Source: CAIOZW01 sp049317725 (GTDB lineage: Bacteria > Acidobacteriota > Blastocatellia > RBC074). From it: DNA of 6,847 nucleotides. Below are positions 5,635 to 6,847 of this stretch, piece by piece. The notes beneath the pieces were generated by a model, which worked only from the letters and a program-made list of their open reading frames with translations, was not told where the DNA came from and ran no database searches. Both the position numbers and the translations under genes were made by a program. The stretch is taken from assembly GCA_049317725.1 (NCBI GenBank), contig JBMOHS010000197.1, positions 1-6,847 of the forward strand, read 5' to 3'. Every line of letters starts with the position of its first letter. Within the stretch, counting starts at the first letter, position 1.

Positions 5635-5709
5635 AAGTCCCTGGAGACGATCGGTCGGGTCGGACCAAGTCGGGTCATCAGTCAAATCTGGGCAGGGTGG
5701 AGTCGGCCC

Positions 5710-5746
5710 GGTCGTCCGAGACCGTCTCGACCATATCTCGACCATA
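5710..5746. promoter_or_regulatory. Palindrome and 11-bp direct repeat upstream of the rightward gene
   Basis: GAGACCGTCTC (5718-5728) is palindromic around one central base. The 11-mer TCTCGACCATA then occurs twice in tandem (5725-5735, 5736-5746). GGTCG (5710-5714) mirrors CGACC (5728-5732). Possible operator sites about 55-90 bp before the start codon; no regulator can be named. Confidence 0.3.
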
Positions 5747-5801
5747 TCTGAGGACAGGACACTCTTCTGCCTCGGAGAAGAGAGAAGGCACAGCGGCATC
5801 T

Positions 5802-6847
5802 ATGCAGGGGAATGGTCAGCAACCCAACTCCAGTGCCGTCCCAATCGGGGCGGATCGAGGGAACGAGACGACCTCCGGAAAGGGCGGAGCTGGGGAGTGG
5901 CGTCCGCAAACAGTGGGCAGGTCGACGCCCAGTGCCTCTCCCCTGTCTCAGCCTGAGCCCCCGGATGGGATCACCTTCTGGCGGGCGGAGGGGAGTCTGG
6001 TCAACCTGACCGCAGTCCGCCCGGTCGCGTTCTTCACCTGGAACGCGCAGCGGTTCTCCGAGCGATGGCAGCGGCGGGGAGGAATGGCCCTGCTGGCGTT
6101 GATCCGTCCGCTGCTCTATTCGATCAACCGCGTCGCCGCGACACGCGTCCTCCACACGTTGCTGCGGGGAATCAGCCAAGATCGACTCGACTTGCTCGGG
6201 GAGGAGTACTTCCAATACCGCCTTCTGCCACGGCTCAAGCCGAAGGGAGTGGCGCAACTGCGGGAAGCCCTCCGCCAAGGAGAGCGGATCGTGCTGGTCA
6301 GCCAGGGGCTTGACCACGTTATGCGCCCGTTGGCACACCATCTGGGGGTGGAGCTGCTCCTCGCCAACCGGCTGGAGTTTCGGGACGGACTGGCGACAGG
6401 CCGCTTGGAGACCCCCGTCATCCGGCCTCGCCAGATTTTAGCGCGCATCATCGGCCGGAAACCGAACGGGCGGGTCAAGCCGACCACTCTCGTGCGCAAT
6501 CTGGGCTATCAAGGGAGGGAGTCGCGGCTCTGGGCGGGAATCGAACCGGCGAAGCGACAATCTCCCTTCCTGCAACTCCCGCAGATCCTCTTCCACTCGG
6601 AACGGGCCCTCGCCCCCCTGCCGATGGGGCAGACCTATCGGGGCAAGTCGCTCTTGTTGATCGGGTTCACCGGCTTTATCGGGAAGGTCTGGGTGGCCAA
6701 GGTGTTGGAGCACCTGCCGGAAGTCGACAAGATCTATTTATTGATCCGACGGCAGCGGTCGACAAGTGGGCAGGCGCGGTTCGACAAGATCCTGCGGGAG
6801 TCTCTGCTCTTCGACCCACTGCACGAAAAGCTTGGGGAGCGGTTCGA
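5802..6847 (+). CDS. HAD-like domain fused to fatty-acyl-CoA-reductase-type NAD(P)-binding domain (partial)
   Basis: The first 348 codons of a gene that continues past the right edge. Residues 1-55 are a polar Gly/Ser/Pro-rich tail. Residues 57-205 look like a HAD-IB hydrolase: ITFWRAEGSLVNLT, EEYFQYRLLPRL, ERIVLVSQGLDHVMRPLAHHLGV and ANRLEFRDG...TGRL. The nucleophile motif DxDGT is R61-A-E63-G-S, so the catalytic Asp is gone. No clear GDSxxD motif follows before the next domain. From residue 280 a Rossmann domain begins: YRGKSLLLIGFTGFIGKVWVAKVLEHLPEVD..YLLIRR, with GxxGxxG at G288, G291, G294. This is the hallmark of fatty-acyl-CoA (male-sterility-type) reductases, which make fatty aldehydes or alcohols with NADPH. 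The ATG at 5802 is preceded by GAGAAGG 13 nt away, a rather long spacing, so the start is uncertain. It is transcribed away from the hydrogenase-like genes. Confidence 0.8.
   Translation, partial: MQGNGQQPNSSAVPIGADRGNETTSGKGGAGEWRPQTVGRSTPSASPLSQPEPPDGITFWRAEGSLVNLTAVRPVAFFTWNAQRFSERWQRRGGMALLALIRPLLYSINRVAATRVLHTLLRGISQDRLDLLGEEYFQYRLLPRLKPKGVAQLREALRQGERIVLVSQGLDHVMRPLAHHLGVELLLANRLEFRDGLATGRLETPVIRPRQILARIIGRKPNGRVKPTTLVRNLGYQGRESRLWAGIEPAKRQSPFLQLPQILFHSERALAPLPMGQTYRGKSLLLIGFTGFIGKVWVAKVLEHLPEVDKIYLLIRRQRSTSGQARFDKILRESLLFDPLHEKLGERF

Noticed and set aside
5360..5956. 198-codon plus-strand frame through the repeat region
   Set aside because: It spans tandem repeats and hairpins, has no ribosome site or domain, and overlaps the better-supported gene at 5802 in another frame.
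5682..6341. 219-codon minus-strand open frame
   Set aside because: It is antisense to the HAD-reductase fusion, whose domain motifs are clear on the plus strand, and it has no family features.

Overview
The window is about 6.8 kb of GC-rich bacterial DNA. No taxonomic marker lies in it, so I do not assign a lineage. Low Lys and high Arg content, GTG and TTG starts, and G/C-ended codons are all that can be said about the host.

Layout: a leftward (minus-strand) unit occupies roughly 1-5332. Reading in its own direction, it holds a sigma70-like promoter (5304-5332), a leader of about 300 nt with two repeat blocks, and a [NiFe]-hydrogenase-type small subunit (4144-4998). Two tandem, diverged paralogues of the [NiFe]-hydrogenase large subunit follow (2325-4130 and 759-2288). 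After a 249-bp gap with a 9-bp pyrimidine/purine periodic tract comes the start of a PAS-domain signalling protein (1-509, cut by the window edge). A rightward gene (5802-6847, also cut) encodes a HAD-like domain fused to a fatty-acyl-CoA-reductase-like Rossmann domain. The 0.8 kb between the two units is non-coding and rich in short tandem repeats and palindromes.

The striking observation is that both large subunits are full-length and recognisable but have lost every cysteine that would hold the Ni-Fe centre. The N-terminal RxCGxCxxxH motif reads RVSGFGSIAH in one and RTPGATSGAQ in the other. Both proteins end in a TGA codon exactly where the first cysteine of the C-terminal RSFDPCxxCxxH motif should be. 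The catalytic canopy Glu and Arg are gone too. The small subunit keeps all proximal-cluster and medial-cluster cysteines but lacks the distal-cluster cysteines. This looks like a retained, non-hydrogenase redox or sensory complex (one Fe-S small subunit plus two pseudo-large subunits), not a decayed gene set, because three long frames stay open with the scaffold motifs intact. The nearby PAS protein recalls the H2-sensing HoxBC/HupUV-HoxJ/HupT arrangement. A repurposed sensor is therefore my leading hypothesis, though it remains inference. The divergent HAD domain also lacks its catalytic aspartate, so a second likely pseudoenzyme domain sits next door.
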